Shown: positions 6,618-15,430 of the stretch, piece by piece | Position numbering within the stretch: position 1 is the stretch's first letter | Layout: each line of letters begins with the position of its first letter | Source: Chryseobacterium gambrini | GTDB lineage: Bacteria; Bacteroidota; Bacteroidia; Flavobacteriales; Weeksellaceae | Assembly (NCBI RefSeq): GCF_900156825.1 | Contig: NZ_FTOV01000005.1 | Coordinates: 124,001-188,000, forward strand | Length of the DNA stretch: 64,000 nucleotides | Direction of reading: 5' to 3' | Notes under the pieces: generated by a model | What the model was told of the DNA's origin: nothing | What the model saw: only the letters and a program-made list of their open reading frames with translations | The model's database searches: none | Position numbers and translations under genes: made by a program

Positions 6618-9003
6618 ATTCCCAAATTTGATCTATAAACCGTTCCATATATTCAACATACATTTCTTTCATCGTTCGCACTTTCAAAAGTGTATTCTGC
6701 GGAAGATAATATTCTGAGCCTCCGAATTCCGTGTTGGTTGCCAACGCCAGATTTCCATATTCTGTGGAAGGAATATAAAATTCGGGGATATTTTTGTTGC
6801 TGCTCTTAAAAGTCAGCATTCCGCGATTGTCCGTGATAATTTCGCTTCCGTCTGAAAAGGTAAATTTGTTTTTATTCTGCTCCGCACAGATTTCCAGCGG
6901 ATAATTATTTCTGTAAAACGTGATGGAATCTTCGTTATGTAATGTATTCAGTTCATTATTTGAAATAACGAGCTTTTTTTCTGTATTGATTCCGATATTG
7001 TGGAAATTATTCAGAATTTTTAATCCACTGTGGATTAATTTGTTAAGTTCAGATCCAACTCTTAAATTATTTTTATAAATTTCTTTCTCATTCACAAATA
7101 CCTCTTCAAAACTAACATTTCCATCTATGGTAATTTTATTGCTGTAAGGAATATTATCCAGATACAGATAAAAACTTTTACTAAAGTAAATAAGTTCAAT
7201 TTTAACAGGGATATTTTTTCCTGTCAAATTCAGTTCAGAATATTCTTTAGTATTTAAATTCAATTTGGAAATCAGTTTTTTATCGGGTTGATACTGGCAT
7301 AAAATAAAGTCTCCCTGCTTATTTTTTGCCAACGCAAACTGACCTTTTGGCTTTACAGAAATATCATCAATTAAAATTTCGCAGCCATGATGCGTTTTAT
7401 ACGTGTCATAATAATTGCGGTTGTAATAATTGTCTGAAAGATAGGTTCTCAGCAACTGTTTTTTATTGCTTAAAATAAAAAATTCCCCTTCATACAGAAA
7501 GGTTGCGATTTTATTGATTGGCGCAGGAAACAAAATCGGATAATTGAACGGAACATTTGCTTTTTTGCCGTTTCCTGAAAATTTACTTTCCCTTCTCTGT
7601 CTTCGTTCCGGCGGATTTGCCCACAATTCCTGTAGTGGAAGCATAATTTTCTGGATATGTTTTCTTGTTCCTTTATGATATTTGTAAAAGTTAAGTTCAC
7701 CGTTTGCAGAAGTCGTCACCAAAAATTTCAGGCGGTCTCTGTTTTCGTGAATGATTTTCTGAAGATTTTGATGGCTTAAATTTTCCTGATTCGTGATGAA
7801 AAAAACTTCCAGATCTTTTTCTTTATGTTCTTCATTAAAAAACTTTTCAAGTGCTCCTGAAACTTCCAGAACCGGACTTACATGATTGAGATTTTCCACC
7901 ACTTCATCCACTTTATCCAGAGACATCGGGATGATATTTTGTCCCAATGCAAAAACTTTGCATTCGGAAAGTGCTTTCGGATGTTTGATGACCGCAATTG
8001 CCGATGCAAATGCCAAAACTTTCGGAGTTCCCCAGTTTTTCAGGGAAGTATCGATTAAAATAATTCTTTCAAAAATATTTTCTTCGGGCGGAATTTCTCT
8101 TTGGATAAACAACGCTTCATTGTTTGCTACACGGTTCATGAAAATGTCATCTTCATTGGCAAATTCAGACAAAAGCATTCTGTGAAGTTCGCCTTTATTC
8201 GTCATATCCGAGATTCCTCCAATCGGCTGTTCTCCGGGCGAAAGATGACGCATCGGGATTTTCAGACCGCTCCAGATCCTTTTAATTAAACTTCCGACCT
8301 GAAACGTTTTCGGCTCTTCAATGAGTTCCTGAATAAAATCTTTATCGGTTTCAACGGTGGTTTCTTCTTCCACCACTTCATCTTCCAATTCCGAAATATC
8401 TGTGAAACCTTTCATGGCATTGATGATGGATTTTCTAGTCGGAAATTTATTCTGAAGAAGCGCTAAAGTTTTAATATCTCTGTTAACCGCAATGGAAGTC
8501 AGAGGCTTTTTAACAGCAGCTTCGCCGATGATGTGAGGCTTAGTTTCAAATATTTTTAAGATTAACCCTGAATTTACCGAGGAAACCCGATTGTGACTGT
8601 CTTTAAAAATGGTCTGTAAAAGAATGATTTTATTCTGTCCCCGCTTTAAAGAACTTCCGATACTGCTCAGATTTTCTAAAAATTTAATGGCAAGATCTAC
8701 ATCGGATTCATTTTCCGCAAAATTATCTTTCTGTCTGTTCAGATAATAAAAAACGCCGTCTAAATTTAAGTAGCCATCATGAAGCGCATACAAAACAAGC
8801 AATAAAGAACCGAAAGGCGGAAGACCCTGTTCTTTAAGTTCCTTAAGAATTTCCATTACGTAAGGTCTGTACGCAATTGCGCCTACATTCGGGATCGAAA
8901 TAAGGTTGTTTTCATTATATCGGGTGTCGTCCGGAACATCTTCATCAGTTGTCCATTCCCAGAAATAATTGATATATGATTGGAAATATGCAATTATATC
9001 CAT
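6607..9003 (-). CDS. vWA-like domain protein with C-terminal beta-propeller-like region
   Basis: 798 aa, overlapping both neighbours by about 10 nt. An N-terminal helical region (to about residue 230) precedes a linker and a von Willebrand A-like fold starting near residue 318 (IILIDTSL, then VFALGQN and VFFITNQENL strands). The metal site is degenerate: the DxSxS motif reads DTSLK. From about residue 480 to the end, short beta-rich blocks repeat in a way that suggests a beta-propeller or similar repeat fold. vWA proteins are the standard partners of MoxR ATPases, and vWA plus propeller is the hallmark of the ternary conflict systems. A role in sensing or remodelling a target is inferred, not shown. 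Confidence 0.75.
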   Translation of the reverse strand: MDIIAYFQSYINYFWEWTTDEDVPDDTRYNENNLISIPNVGAIAYRPYVMEILKELKEQGLPPFGSLLLVLYALHDGYLNLDGVFYYLNRQKDNFAENESDVDLAIKFLENLSSIGSSLKRGQNKIILLQTIFKDSHNRVSSVNSGLILKIFETKPHIIGEAAVKKPLTSIAVNRDIKTLALLQNKFPTRKSIINAMKGFTDISELEDEVVEEETTVETDKDFIQELIEEPKTFQVGSLIKRIWSGLKIPMRHLSPGEQPIGGISDMTNKGELHRMLLSEFANEDDIFMNRVANNEALFIQREIPPEENIFERIILIDTSLKNWGTPKVLAFASAIAVIKHPKALSECKVFALGQNIIPMSLDKVDEVVENLNHVSPVLEVSGALEKFFNEEHKEKDLEVFFITNQENLSHQNLQKIIHENRDRLKFLVTTSANGELNFYKYHKGTRKHIQKIMLPLQELWANPPERRQRRESKFSGNGKKANVPFNYPILFPAPINKIATFLYEGEFFILSNKKQLLRTYLSDNYYNRNYYDTYKTHHGCEILIDDISVKPKGQFALAKNKQGDFILCQYQPDKKLISKLNLNTKEYSELNLTGKNIPVKIELIYFSKSFYLYLDNIPYSNKITIDGNVSFEEVFVNEKEIYKNNLRVGSELNKLIHSGLKILNNFHNIGINTEKKLVISNNELNTLHNEDSITFYRNNYPLEICAEQNKNKFTFSDGSEIITDNRGMLTFKSSNKNIPEFYIPSTEYGNLALATNTEFGGSEYYLPQNTLLKVRTMKEMYVEYMERFIDQIWEYGT

Positions 9004-9737
9004 TCCTGTGATTTTTCGGTCAGTCGGAAAGAGCTTACGGATAATTTGCGGAAATCTTCTTTATTTAGGTACAGAACATTTCCGTTTTCGTTCCATAAAA
9101 GCCACTGATCACGACCTGCGTTATATTTTCTCTGTAATAAAGAGCTCATGTTTTTAAATTCAAAATCGTACCCTGTCGGTAAAAGATGTCCGCCTTTTGA
9201 CCAAAATGTTTTTCCCGGAAAACTTAATAAAGGACTTCCTATAAACAAAGCATTGTCATTAATCACCATCCAGTCGATTTTCTCCAATTTAAATTTCGGC
9301 AGTGTGATTAAGGTTTCCCTGATTTCTTTCATTGAGCATAACAATGCTGTTGCAGGATGCTCTTCTTCGCTTGGTTTCAGTTTAATTTCAATTTTTCCGT
9401 CAATTCCGAAAAAATTATTATTGAATGAAGGAAAAGTTAAGCGCAAAGCTTTATCAATGGGAGTCCACAGTAAAGCCGTTCTCATTTTTTTGCTCGGAAC
9501 CAAAGCGTCTTTCCGGAATAAAAGTCCGTCTCTTAATTCGTACAGCAGGAAATTCGGCAACTGTTGAATTTCAGAAGAAACCGCCTGTTCATCGGTGAAA
9601 CCTTTCAGCCATATCACATCTTCCTCCAAAGCGATCTGAACATTTTTCCAGTCACGGATGGAGCCCAGAACATCTTCCTCTGCACGCGGAATTTCTGCCC
9701 AGAATTCTTTTAAACTGTTTGAAGAATCTTTTGCCAT
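8994..9737 (-). CDS. small soluble protein of the MoxR/vWA operon
   Basis: 247 aa, overlapping moxR by 28 nt and the vWA gene by 10 nt, which implies translational coupling and fixed stoichiometry. No signal peptide or membrane segment. It begins with an acidic helix (FWAEIPRAEEDVL) and contains recurring W, LP and PTGYDF patches (LWTPIDKAL, FWSKGGHLLPTGYDFEF). The position between ATPase and vWA gene is typical of bpX domains, but the family cannot be named from the sequence alone. It probably binds one of the two partners. Confidence 0.65.
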   Translation of the reverse strand: MAKDSSNSLKEFWAEIPRAEEDVLGSIRDWKNVQIALEEDVIWLKGFTDEQAVSSEIQQLPNFLLYELRDGLLFRKDALVPSKKMRTALLWTPIDKALRLTFPSFNNNFFGIDGKIEIKLKPSEEEHPATALLCSMKEIRETLITLPKFKLEKIDWMVINDNALFIGSPLLSFPGKTFWSKGGHLLPTGYDFEFKNMSSLLQRKYNAGRDQWLLWNENGNVLYLNKEDFRKLSVSSFRLTEKSQEWI

Positions 9738-10843
9738 AGACTTTCAATTTCCTGTTGAATGTACTGTTTCTGCTCAGGGTTTCTGATCCATTCGCATCGC
9801 GTCTGAAGGTATCTTAGTTTATCTTTAATGACATTCTGCTCTTCAAAACTCAAAGATCCCTGATTCCATTTTTCGACTAAGATTTTTACGTCTTTCATCA
9901 CTTCTTCCGGATTCGGCGTTTTGTTTTGCAACGCCTGTGGATGAGACTTCGGATGGTCATCTTTTTCAATGGTTCTGTTGATGATGCCTTCAAGAATTTC
10001 AATCTGTTCTTCGGTATCCCAAATATGTTTCAGCACCCATAAATCTGATAAAATCGCTTCGTTTCTGCCACAAATTAAAGCACTTGCGGCGATAAGGTTC
10101 TGCAATTTTACGGCTCTACGGTCGGAAATGGCAATTCCTGTATTTCGGAGACTGATGATGGTGTTTAAATAGACTTCGTAAATGGGTCTTAGATCTACTG
10201 TTTTACACAAATCCTGAAGTTCTTTTATTTCGTAGGAAAGAATTTCGGGAGTTTCTGTTTCGATATTATTTTCCAGTTTTCTTCCGGCTAAAAGCACCTG
10301 GTGAAGAAGATCGGGATGTACATAATCTACATTAATTCTGATGAGAAAACGGTCGAACAACGCGTTCAATGCTTCGTCTTCGGGAAGAACGTTACTCGCT
10401 CCCACGAACATGAGTGCAGGAAGATGTTTGGTTTCTTTTCCTCTTTTAAAAATCTTTTCATTTAAAGCCATCAAAAGGGAATTCAGAATGGCTGAATTGG
10501 CATTGAAAATCTCATCCAGAAAAACCATGGATGCTTCGGGCATCATTCCTTCGGTGTTGGTTAATAATTCTCCTTCTTTTAATTTTCTAATATCAAAAGG
10601 GCCGAAAATTTCGTTCGGCTCGGTGAAACGGGTTAATAAATATTCGAAGTTTTTTCCGTCTTTTACGGTTTTTGCCAACGTTCTTACAATGGCAGATTTT
10701 GCGGTTCCGGGAGGTCCGTACAAAAAGGCGTTTTCTCTTGCCAGAAGACAGATTCCCAATAAATCGACGACATCGTTTTTTCCGACAAAGGTTTCTTTAA
10801 CGTGGTTAAGAACGGTGTTTAATTTTTCTATATTTTGAGTCAT
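9710..10843 (-). CDS. MoxR-family AAA+ ATPase
   Basis: First gene of the operon, 377 aa. Walker A GPPGTAKS at residues 43-50, the MoxR signature EPNEIFGPFD near 75-84, Walker B VFLDEIFN with the acidic pair at 110-111, sensor 1 GASN, and an arginine finger in ALFDRFLIR. The C-terminal about 80 residues extend past the usual lid and look helical. MoxR ATPases form hexamers that insert cofactors or remodel complexes together with vWA proteins. Here it should power the ternary system encoded by the four overlapping genes that follow. Confidence 0.93.
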   Translation of the reverse strand: MTQNIEKLNTVLNHVKETFVGKNDVVDLLGICLLARENAFLYGPPGTAKSAIVRTLAKTVKDGKNFEYLLTRFTEPNEIFGPFDIRKLKEGELLTNTEGMMPEASMVFLDEIFNANSAILNSLLMALNEKIFKRGKETKHLPALMFVGASNVLPEDEALNALFDRFLIRINVDYVHPDLLHQVLLAGRKLENNIETETPEILSYEIKELQDLCKTVDLRPIYEVYLNTIISLRNTGIAISDRRAVKLQNLIAASALICGRNEAILSDLWVLKHIWDTEEQIEILEGIINRTIEKDDHPKSHPQALQNKTPNPEEVMKDVKILVEKWNQGSLSFEEQNVIKDKLRYLQTRCEWIRNPEQKQYIQQEIESLWQKILQTV

Positions 10844-10889
10844 TTGTTTTTATGTTATTTTTCTTTTTTGATGAAAACTTTTGTTTTTT

Positions 10890-11463
10890 TTAACACAAAG
10901 CCCGCAAAGTTTCTTTTAACTACTAGCTGTTTTTAAGTTCGCAAAGGTACTTCGACAAGCTCAGCATAAACTATTCACTTAACAAAGCGAGCAAAGGTTT
11001 AAATTTATTGTTATTTTTCTTTCTTGACGAAAATTATTGTTCTTTTGAACTATTTTTTTAACGCAAAGTCCACAAAGTTTATTTTAACTAATAACTGCTT
11101 TTAATTTCGCAAAGGTACTTCGACAAGCTCAGTATAAACTATTCACTTAGCAAAGGAAACAAAGTTTTTATTTACTTTCTATATATTTTAACCATTAAGA
11201 TTTATTAAGGGTTTAAGATTAGTTAAGAGAAATAAATTTCTTAAGCTTGCCTTTAATTTGCTTGCAAATTCTTAATTCGTCTTAACTTCTTACCTATTCT
11301 TAATTGTTTAATTTTTTGCGTGATTTTAGGTTTTGAACGCAAAGTCCACAAAGTTTCTTTTAACTACTAAATGCTTTTAAGTTCGCAAAGGTACTTCGAC
11401 AAGCTCAGTATAAACTATTCATTTAACAAAGCGAGCAAAGGTTTAAATTTATTGTTATTTTTC
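10890..11463. repeat. intergenic region with three copies of an AACGCAAAG / TTCGACAAGCTCAG element
   Basis: The 641-nt gap before moxR carries near copies at about 10893-11010, 11061-11160 and 11334-11455. Each joins CACAAAGTTT, AAGTTCGCAAAGGTACTTCG and AAACTATTCACTTA. An inverted copy lies at 49812-49850 and weaker versions at 12829-12990, 32975-33050 and 35655-35725. These look like dispersed non-coding elements. I saw no gene here. Confidence 0.7.
11186..11313. repeat. long inverted repeat AACCATTAAGA..TCTTAATTGTT
   Basis: An AT-rich palindromic element whose ends pair over roughly 30 nt. A near-identical copy lies at 33086-33213, and related copies at 36901-37033 and 37125-37253. Shorter relatives occur near 49690-49775. 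Such elements fold into long hairpins and may act as bidirectional terminators or be miniature mobile elements. Confidence 0.7.
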
Positions 11464-11484
11464 TTCAAAGTAAAAGATTTAGTT

Positions 11485-12183
11485 TTATTTAATAAAAAAT
11501 CTTAACAGGAAAAAGTAGATAAACTGGCTTATGGTCATTGCAAGTAAAATATCAATATAAAATGATAGCGGAAACATAAAAAAAGTCAGATCATATACAA
11601 AATAAAGCACAATCAGAATACCCAGACTTATAAATCCCAAATATTTCCAAAGTGATGATGTTAAATTTAGCAAGAAAGAAATAATCATCAGCAATAAAAC
11701 AACAAAGCACAGAAAGAATACCCTTCCATACATCTGATAATTTTTTGCAACAACAGGAATCAGTTGATTATAATCTATCTTTTTCGTAATCAACTCGTAA
11801 GCAATTACTAAAATCTCTCTGCAAATTTTAACAGGATTATGCCCAAAAATTAAAGCCACCGAAAAAAGTACAAAAACAAGTATGCCATGATAGATCACAT
11901 TGATGATGTTTGATCTTCTCTGAGCATATTTTATCTGTTCTTTATCATCCAGATCATCTGCATCTTTAAATTCTATTGAACTTCCGGGAAGGTATCCGAA
12001 ATTAATTTTAATGCCATTCTTTAAAGTGTAACTGTATAAAGGTTTACCAAAATGGATCAGCATAGAGATCCCTTTTATGTCTTCCTTCAATAAAAATTTA
12101 TTGATATAGTAAGGAATAACACAGAATAAAAACATATAGGAAGCAATAATTATTCCTATTACAATTGCCGAATTTATTTCCAT
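11485..12183 (-). CDS. polytopic membrane protein resembling an inactive site-2 protease, copy 1
   Basis: 232 aa, two codons after the previous gene, with about five or six membrane segments. After the first helix comes IHFGKPLYSYTLKNGIKIN followed by FGYLPGSSIEF. This recalls the stretch after the HExxH helix in M50 site-2 proteases (a FGPKLFSY..IRLIPLGGYVK pattern). The metal-binding HExxH itself is absent; the first helix reads YMFLFCVIPYYINKFLL. Its paralogue at 13058-13771 shares the same architecture and start (MEINSA/MEINTA). Function is unknown. It may be a catalytically dead membrane receptor of the neighbouring ATPase system; this is inference. Confidence 0.6.
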   Translation of the reverse strand: MEINSAIVIGIIIASYMFLFCVIPYYINKFLLKEDIKGISMLIHFGKPLYSYTLKNGIKINFGYLPGSSIEFKDADDLDDKEQIKYAQRRSNIINVIYHGILVFVLFSVALIFGHNPVKICREILVIAYELITKKIDYNQLIPVVAKNYQMYGRVFFLCFVVLLLMIISFLLNLTSSLWKYLGFISLGILIVLYFVYDLTFFMFPLSFYIDILLAMTISQFIYFFLLRFFIK

Positions 12184-12185
12184 AA

Positions 12186-12785
12186 TTAGTTTTTACTTAA
12201 AAAATTCCACCAGCTTTTCTTTTTCGGCCTTTCAGTTTTTTCTTCTTCTTTTTCTGCCTCTGCATTTCTTTTGTTGAATGAGAAAGCAATTCTGCGGTAA
12301 GGAACAGAAATATCGAAGTAAACTTCAGAACCGTCGTTCAGCGTGAGAACATCCATTATTTTATCTTCTCCTTTAACGAGCCTCTGCATCGTATCTTCTT
12401 TATTGAAGTGATACCTTATCAGATCTCTTTCATCAGAAATTCTTGTGACAATGTAAGGTGAATCTTCTGTGCCGTCACCTGTTTTTTCGATACATTCAAA
12501 AATGATCTGTGCAATGGTCATTTCAATGTTCATTGCTTTTTCGTCGCCCAATTCTTTATAGGCAAAATATTTAAAGATATGAACACTCGGACTGAGCAAA
12601 ATATTCACGTTTACATATTTTACGACCTCCTGAAATTTTCCTTCATTTAATAATTTCTGAATATTTCCTGTATCTTCGGAATAAGGATCATATTCCGGAT
12701 CGTTAATAACGAGTTCTCTACACTTCAAAAAAGTTTCTCTCGTAGGATTGCTTAAAAATTCAAATACTTTTTCGTAGGTTTCCAT
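12186..12785 (-). CDS. unknown cytosolic protein
   Basis: 199 aa, directly upstream of the membrane protein at 11485-12183 and almost certainly co-transcribed with it. The N-terminal half is helical (YEKVFEFLSNPTRETFLKCRE). The middle holds a repeat-like FQEVVKYVNVNILLSPSVHI. The second half contains a small beta region (VYFDISVPYRRIAFSF) before a Lys/Glu-rich tail. No signal peptide or known motif. It may be a soluble partner of the membrane protein. Confidence 0.6.
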   Translation of the reverse strand: METYEKVFEFLSNPTRETFLKCRELVINDPEYDPYSEDTGNIQKLLNEGKFQEVVKYVNVNILLSPSVHIFKYFAYKELGDEKAMNIEMTIAQIIFECIEKTGDGTEDSPYIVTRISDERDLIRYHFNKEDTMQRLVKGEDKIMDVLTLNDGSEVYFDISVPYRRIAFSFNKRNAEAEKEEEKTERPKKKSWWNFLSKN

Positions 12786-13057
12786 TTATTGGTTATTGTT
12801 TTTTTGTCTTTTTGAATAAACATTGTTTTTAACACAAAGTCCACAATTTTTTTTTATCAACTAACTGTTTTTAAGCTCACAAAGGTTGTTTAATTATGGC
12901 AAATTACGCATAATCAGTTGTTTTTTGTCTTTTTTGAAAAGCTGCTTTTATCATTTGTTTTTAACGCAAATTTCTCAAAGTTTTTTCATAACTAAATGTT
13001 TTTAAATTCACAAAAGCGTTTCCACTTAACAAAATATACAAAGGTTTATGATTATTT

Positions 13058-13771
13058 TTATTTAATGAAAAATCTTAATGATAAAAAATATAAAAATCCG
13101 CTTACGGTAAGTGATATCAGTAAATCTATATAAAAGCTAATCGGCAATTCAAAATATTTGAGACCCACTATAACATAAGATCCTAAAAGCAAAAACATGA
13201 CAAGTATATTGGTAAAGACCGAAAATGGTGCTAATGCCAAAAGAAATGATACAAAAACAAAATACGTCATTACCGCAAAAAACAGATAAAAATACTTTCC
13301 ATACATTACATATTGGCTGTTAACCATTGCTTTAAATTCTGAGAAACTCTGCTTTCCTGATATAAGATCATAAAAACTTTCTACCAAATCTCTGAAAACA
13401 GTAACAGGATTGTATCCCAATGCAAGACTTACAATGCTTGTAACAGCGATAATTAAGACCATTGTAATCATCTGCAATAAAAAAATATTTTTAGCCAGAT
13501 TTCTGAAATATCTTTTTTCTTCAGAAGAGTCTATTGCAAAATCTTCCAGATGGAATTTAAGACCATAATTAAGAGGAATATAACCAAAGTTTATTTTTAC
13601 TCCGCTTTTTAAGCTGTAGGAATAGAGAAATTTACCGAATGTTGAAAAAATGTGTACTTCCTCTACTTTCAATTTTAAAAATCTGCTGCTCAAATAATAA
13701 GCAAAAATGCAGAACAGAAAACCGTAAGTCGAAAAAATGATGCCGAGAGTGAAAGCTGTATTTATTTCCAT
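13058..13771 (-). CDS. polytopic membrane protein resembling an inactive site-2 protease, copy 2
   Basis: 237 aa and clearly paralogous to the protein at 11485-12183: same start, same number of predicted membrane segments, shared FGKFLYSYSLKSGVKINFGY block and a matching C-terminal SFYIDLLISLTVSGFLYF..LRFFIK. It also lacks HExxH. The second half carries FKAMVNSQYVMYGKYFYLFF, equivalent to VVAKNYQMYGRVFFL in copy 1. The duplication within 1.6 kb suggests a functional pair or recent expansion. No partner gene lies between the two beyond the 12186-12785 protein. Confidence 0.6.
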   Translation of the reverse strand: MEINTAFTLGIIFSTYGFLFCIFAYYLSSRFLKLKVEEVHIFSTFGKFLYSYSLKSGVKINFGYIPLNYGLKFHLEDFAIDSSEEKRYFRNLAKNIFLLQMITMVLIIAVTSIVSLALGYNPVTVFRDLVESFYDLISGKQSFSEFKAMVNSQYVMYGKYFYLFFAVMTYFVFVSFLLALAPFSVFTNILVMFLLLGSYVIVGLKYFELPISFYIDLLISLTVSGFLYFLSLRFFIK

Positions 13772-13860
13772 GGTTAGTTTTACTTAAATGCATTCTGCAT
13801 TTATTGATTATTAATTTCTATGTTTAAGAAAATTTTCTTTTGTGAAATCTGTTAAAAAAA

Positions 13861-14526
13861 TCAGATCCTGTCCTGTCTTTCATTTTCTTCCGTTATCGTT
13901 TTTAATTCTTTCCAAAATACGTCTTTATGCAAGCCAAATTCGGCAGTCAACAGATTATTGAGGTAAGGAATTTCAGCAAGCTGATAGGATTTCTTTTCTA
14001 CAATTCTTTCCAGATATAATTTCCGGTAGGTTTTGTCTTTTAATTCTTCTTCCCAGTTGATGTCTTCGAGATCGAGATCCATTCCTACTGCTGAATAATG
14101 AAATTGTTTCAGAATATTTTCCAGCATTTTCACCAAAGGATCTTCCGGATCTGAAACCTGTAAAGCAGAAACAATCTGTGGTAAAAACCGAAGTGATAAA
14201 TCCGCAGATAACATGGCTGAAATGTCTTTTTTCCCTTTGAAAGACGGAATTAATTTGTTTAAATCTTTAGCCGTATTTTCTCTTATTAAATGAAGCTGCG
14301 CACTGTGATAGACTATTTTGGCAGCCCAGACTGCTGTTTCTGTATCGCAGACAAGTGTGTCGGATAAAAATTCAAGCCTTTCTTTCTCAAACTCAGCCTG
14401 AAAATAATCTGCGGCATCCTGCTCTTCTTTTTTGGAAATTTCATGAATATTTGAGAAAATGGTGATGCATTCTTCTTTTCGAAGCAGAAATAAAGTGTCT
14501 AAAAAAGCTGATTTTTTTTCCATCAT
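13861..14526 (-). CDS. unknown helical protein near the MoxR operon
   Basis: 221 aa, soluble, almost entirely helical and acidic (FLDTLFLLRKEECITIFSNI, then AADYFQAEFEKERLEFL). There is no catalytic motif. It could be one of the bpX helper domains of the ternary system, since it lies on the same strand and within 4 kb of moxR, but the match cannot be verified by eye. The start could be either of two adjacent Met codons. An AT-rich gap separates it from deoD on the other strand. Confidence 0.5.
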   Translation of the reverse strand: MMEKKSAFLDTLFLLRKEECITIFSNIHEISKKEEQDAADYFQAEFEKERLEFLSDTLVCDTETAVWAAKIVYHSAQLHLIRENTAKDLNKLIPSFKGKKDISAMLSADLSLRFLPQIVSALQVSDPEDPLVKMLENILKQFHYSAVGMDLDLEDINWEEELKDKTYRKLYLERIVEKKSYQLAEIPYLNNLLTAEFGLHKDVFWKELKTITEENERQDRI

Positions 14527-14605
14527 TTAACAAAAATAAAAAATATTCTTTTCGAATTGAAAATTTTGAAGGTAAGTTGATTATAAATCTTTAATTAAAA
14601 AATTA

Positions 14606-14645
14606 TTGTTCAAGGATTAAGAAATCACAATTTTATATCTTTGCC
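14606..14645 (+). promoter_or_regulatory. promoter of deoD
   Basis: TTGT, about 20 bases, then TATATCTTTGCCC, an exact TANNTTTG box about 18 bases before the ATG. This is the clearest Bacteroidota-type promoter in the window. Confidence 0.7.
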
Positions 14646-14662
14646 CTTTCAAATAAAAAATT

Positions 14663-15373
14663 ATGAGTATCCACATCAGTGCAAAAAAAGGAGAAATTGC
14701 TAAAGTTGTTTTACAACCCGGAGATCCGCTGCGTGCCAAATACATTGCGGAAAACTTTTTGGAAGATGCTAAACTGGTAAGCCAGACCAGAGGAATTTTA
14801 TATTACACAGGGTTATATAAAGGGAAAGAAATCTCTGTGGGAGCAAGCGGAATGGGCTTTCCAAGCATCGGAATTTACTCTTTTGAGCTTTTTACAGAGT
14901 ATGATGTAAATACGATCATCAGAATCGGAACCTGCGGTGCGTATACCACAGATCTGAAAGTGTATGATCTTCTGAATGTGGAAAATGCAGCCAGTGAAAG
15001 CACCTACGCAAAATTCGCATGGGGAATTGAAGAGGAAAGCATTTCTCATCAGGGAAATATCTTCAATACCATCAACGAAACGGCAAAAGAAATGTCTTTA
15101 ACGGCAAAAGCGACGAACATCCACAGCAGCGATATTTTTTACAGAAAAGATCCTGCAGTTCCTGCCATTGCTACAAAATATAACTGTCCGGCGGTAGAAA
15201 TGGAAGCTTTCGGATTATTTGCCAATGCTAAACATTTAGGAAAAAATGCGGCAACGATTCTTACGGTTTCGGATATTATTCCTACCCACGAAAATATTTC
15301 GGCTGACCAGAGAGAAAAGGCTTTGAAACCAATGATTGAGCTTGCTTTGGAAGCGGGGATTAAGAGTTTGTAA
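14663..15373 (+). CDS. deoD: purine nucleoside phosphorylase (DeoD type)
   Basis: 236 aa, the usual length of the hexameric DeoD family. It cleaves purine (deoxy)ribonucleosides with phosphate to base and (deoxy)ribose-1-phosphate in the cytoplasm. Visible motifs: VLQPGDPLRAKYIAE near the N terminus (phosphate and nucleoside binding), SGMGFPSIGIYSFEL, RIGTCGAY, the nucleoside-binding CPAVEMEAFGLF and the catalytic-loop TVSDI. Single gene with its own promoter and a terminator shared with tatD. A housekeeping gene that interrupts the accessory region. Confidence 0.95.
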   Translation: MSIHISAKKGEIAKVVLQPGDPLRAKYIAENFLEDAKLVSQTRGILYYTGLYKGKEISVGASGMGFPSIGIYSFELFTEYDVNTIIRIGTCGAYTTDLKVYDLLNVENAASESTYAKFAWGIEEESISHQGNIFNTINETAKEMSLTAKATNIHSSDIFYRKDPAVPAIATKYNCPAVEMEAFGLFANAKHLGKNAATILTVSDIIPTHENISADQREKALKPMIELALEAGIKSL

Positions 15374-15392
15374 TCATTATCAATCATCCAAA

Positions 15393-15430
15393 ATAAAAAG
15401 AGTTTTACATCATCTGTAGAACTCTTTTTT
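15393..15430. terminator. bidirectional terminator between deoD and tatD
   Basis: AAAGAGTTTTACA and TGTAGAACTCTTT pair over about 13 positions, with A runs on the left and T runs on the right. It serves both converging genes. Confidence 0.8.

Noticed and set aside
10844..11484. A hidden gene upstream of moxR
   Set aside because: The gap is filled by repeated elements also found elsewhere between genes, with no open frame of note.
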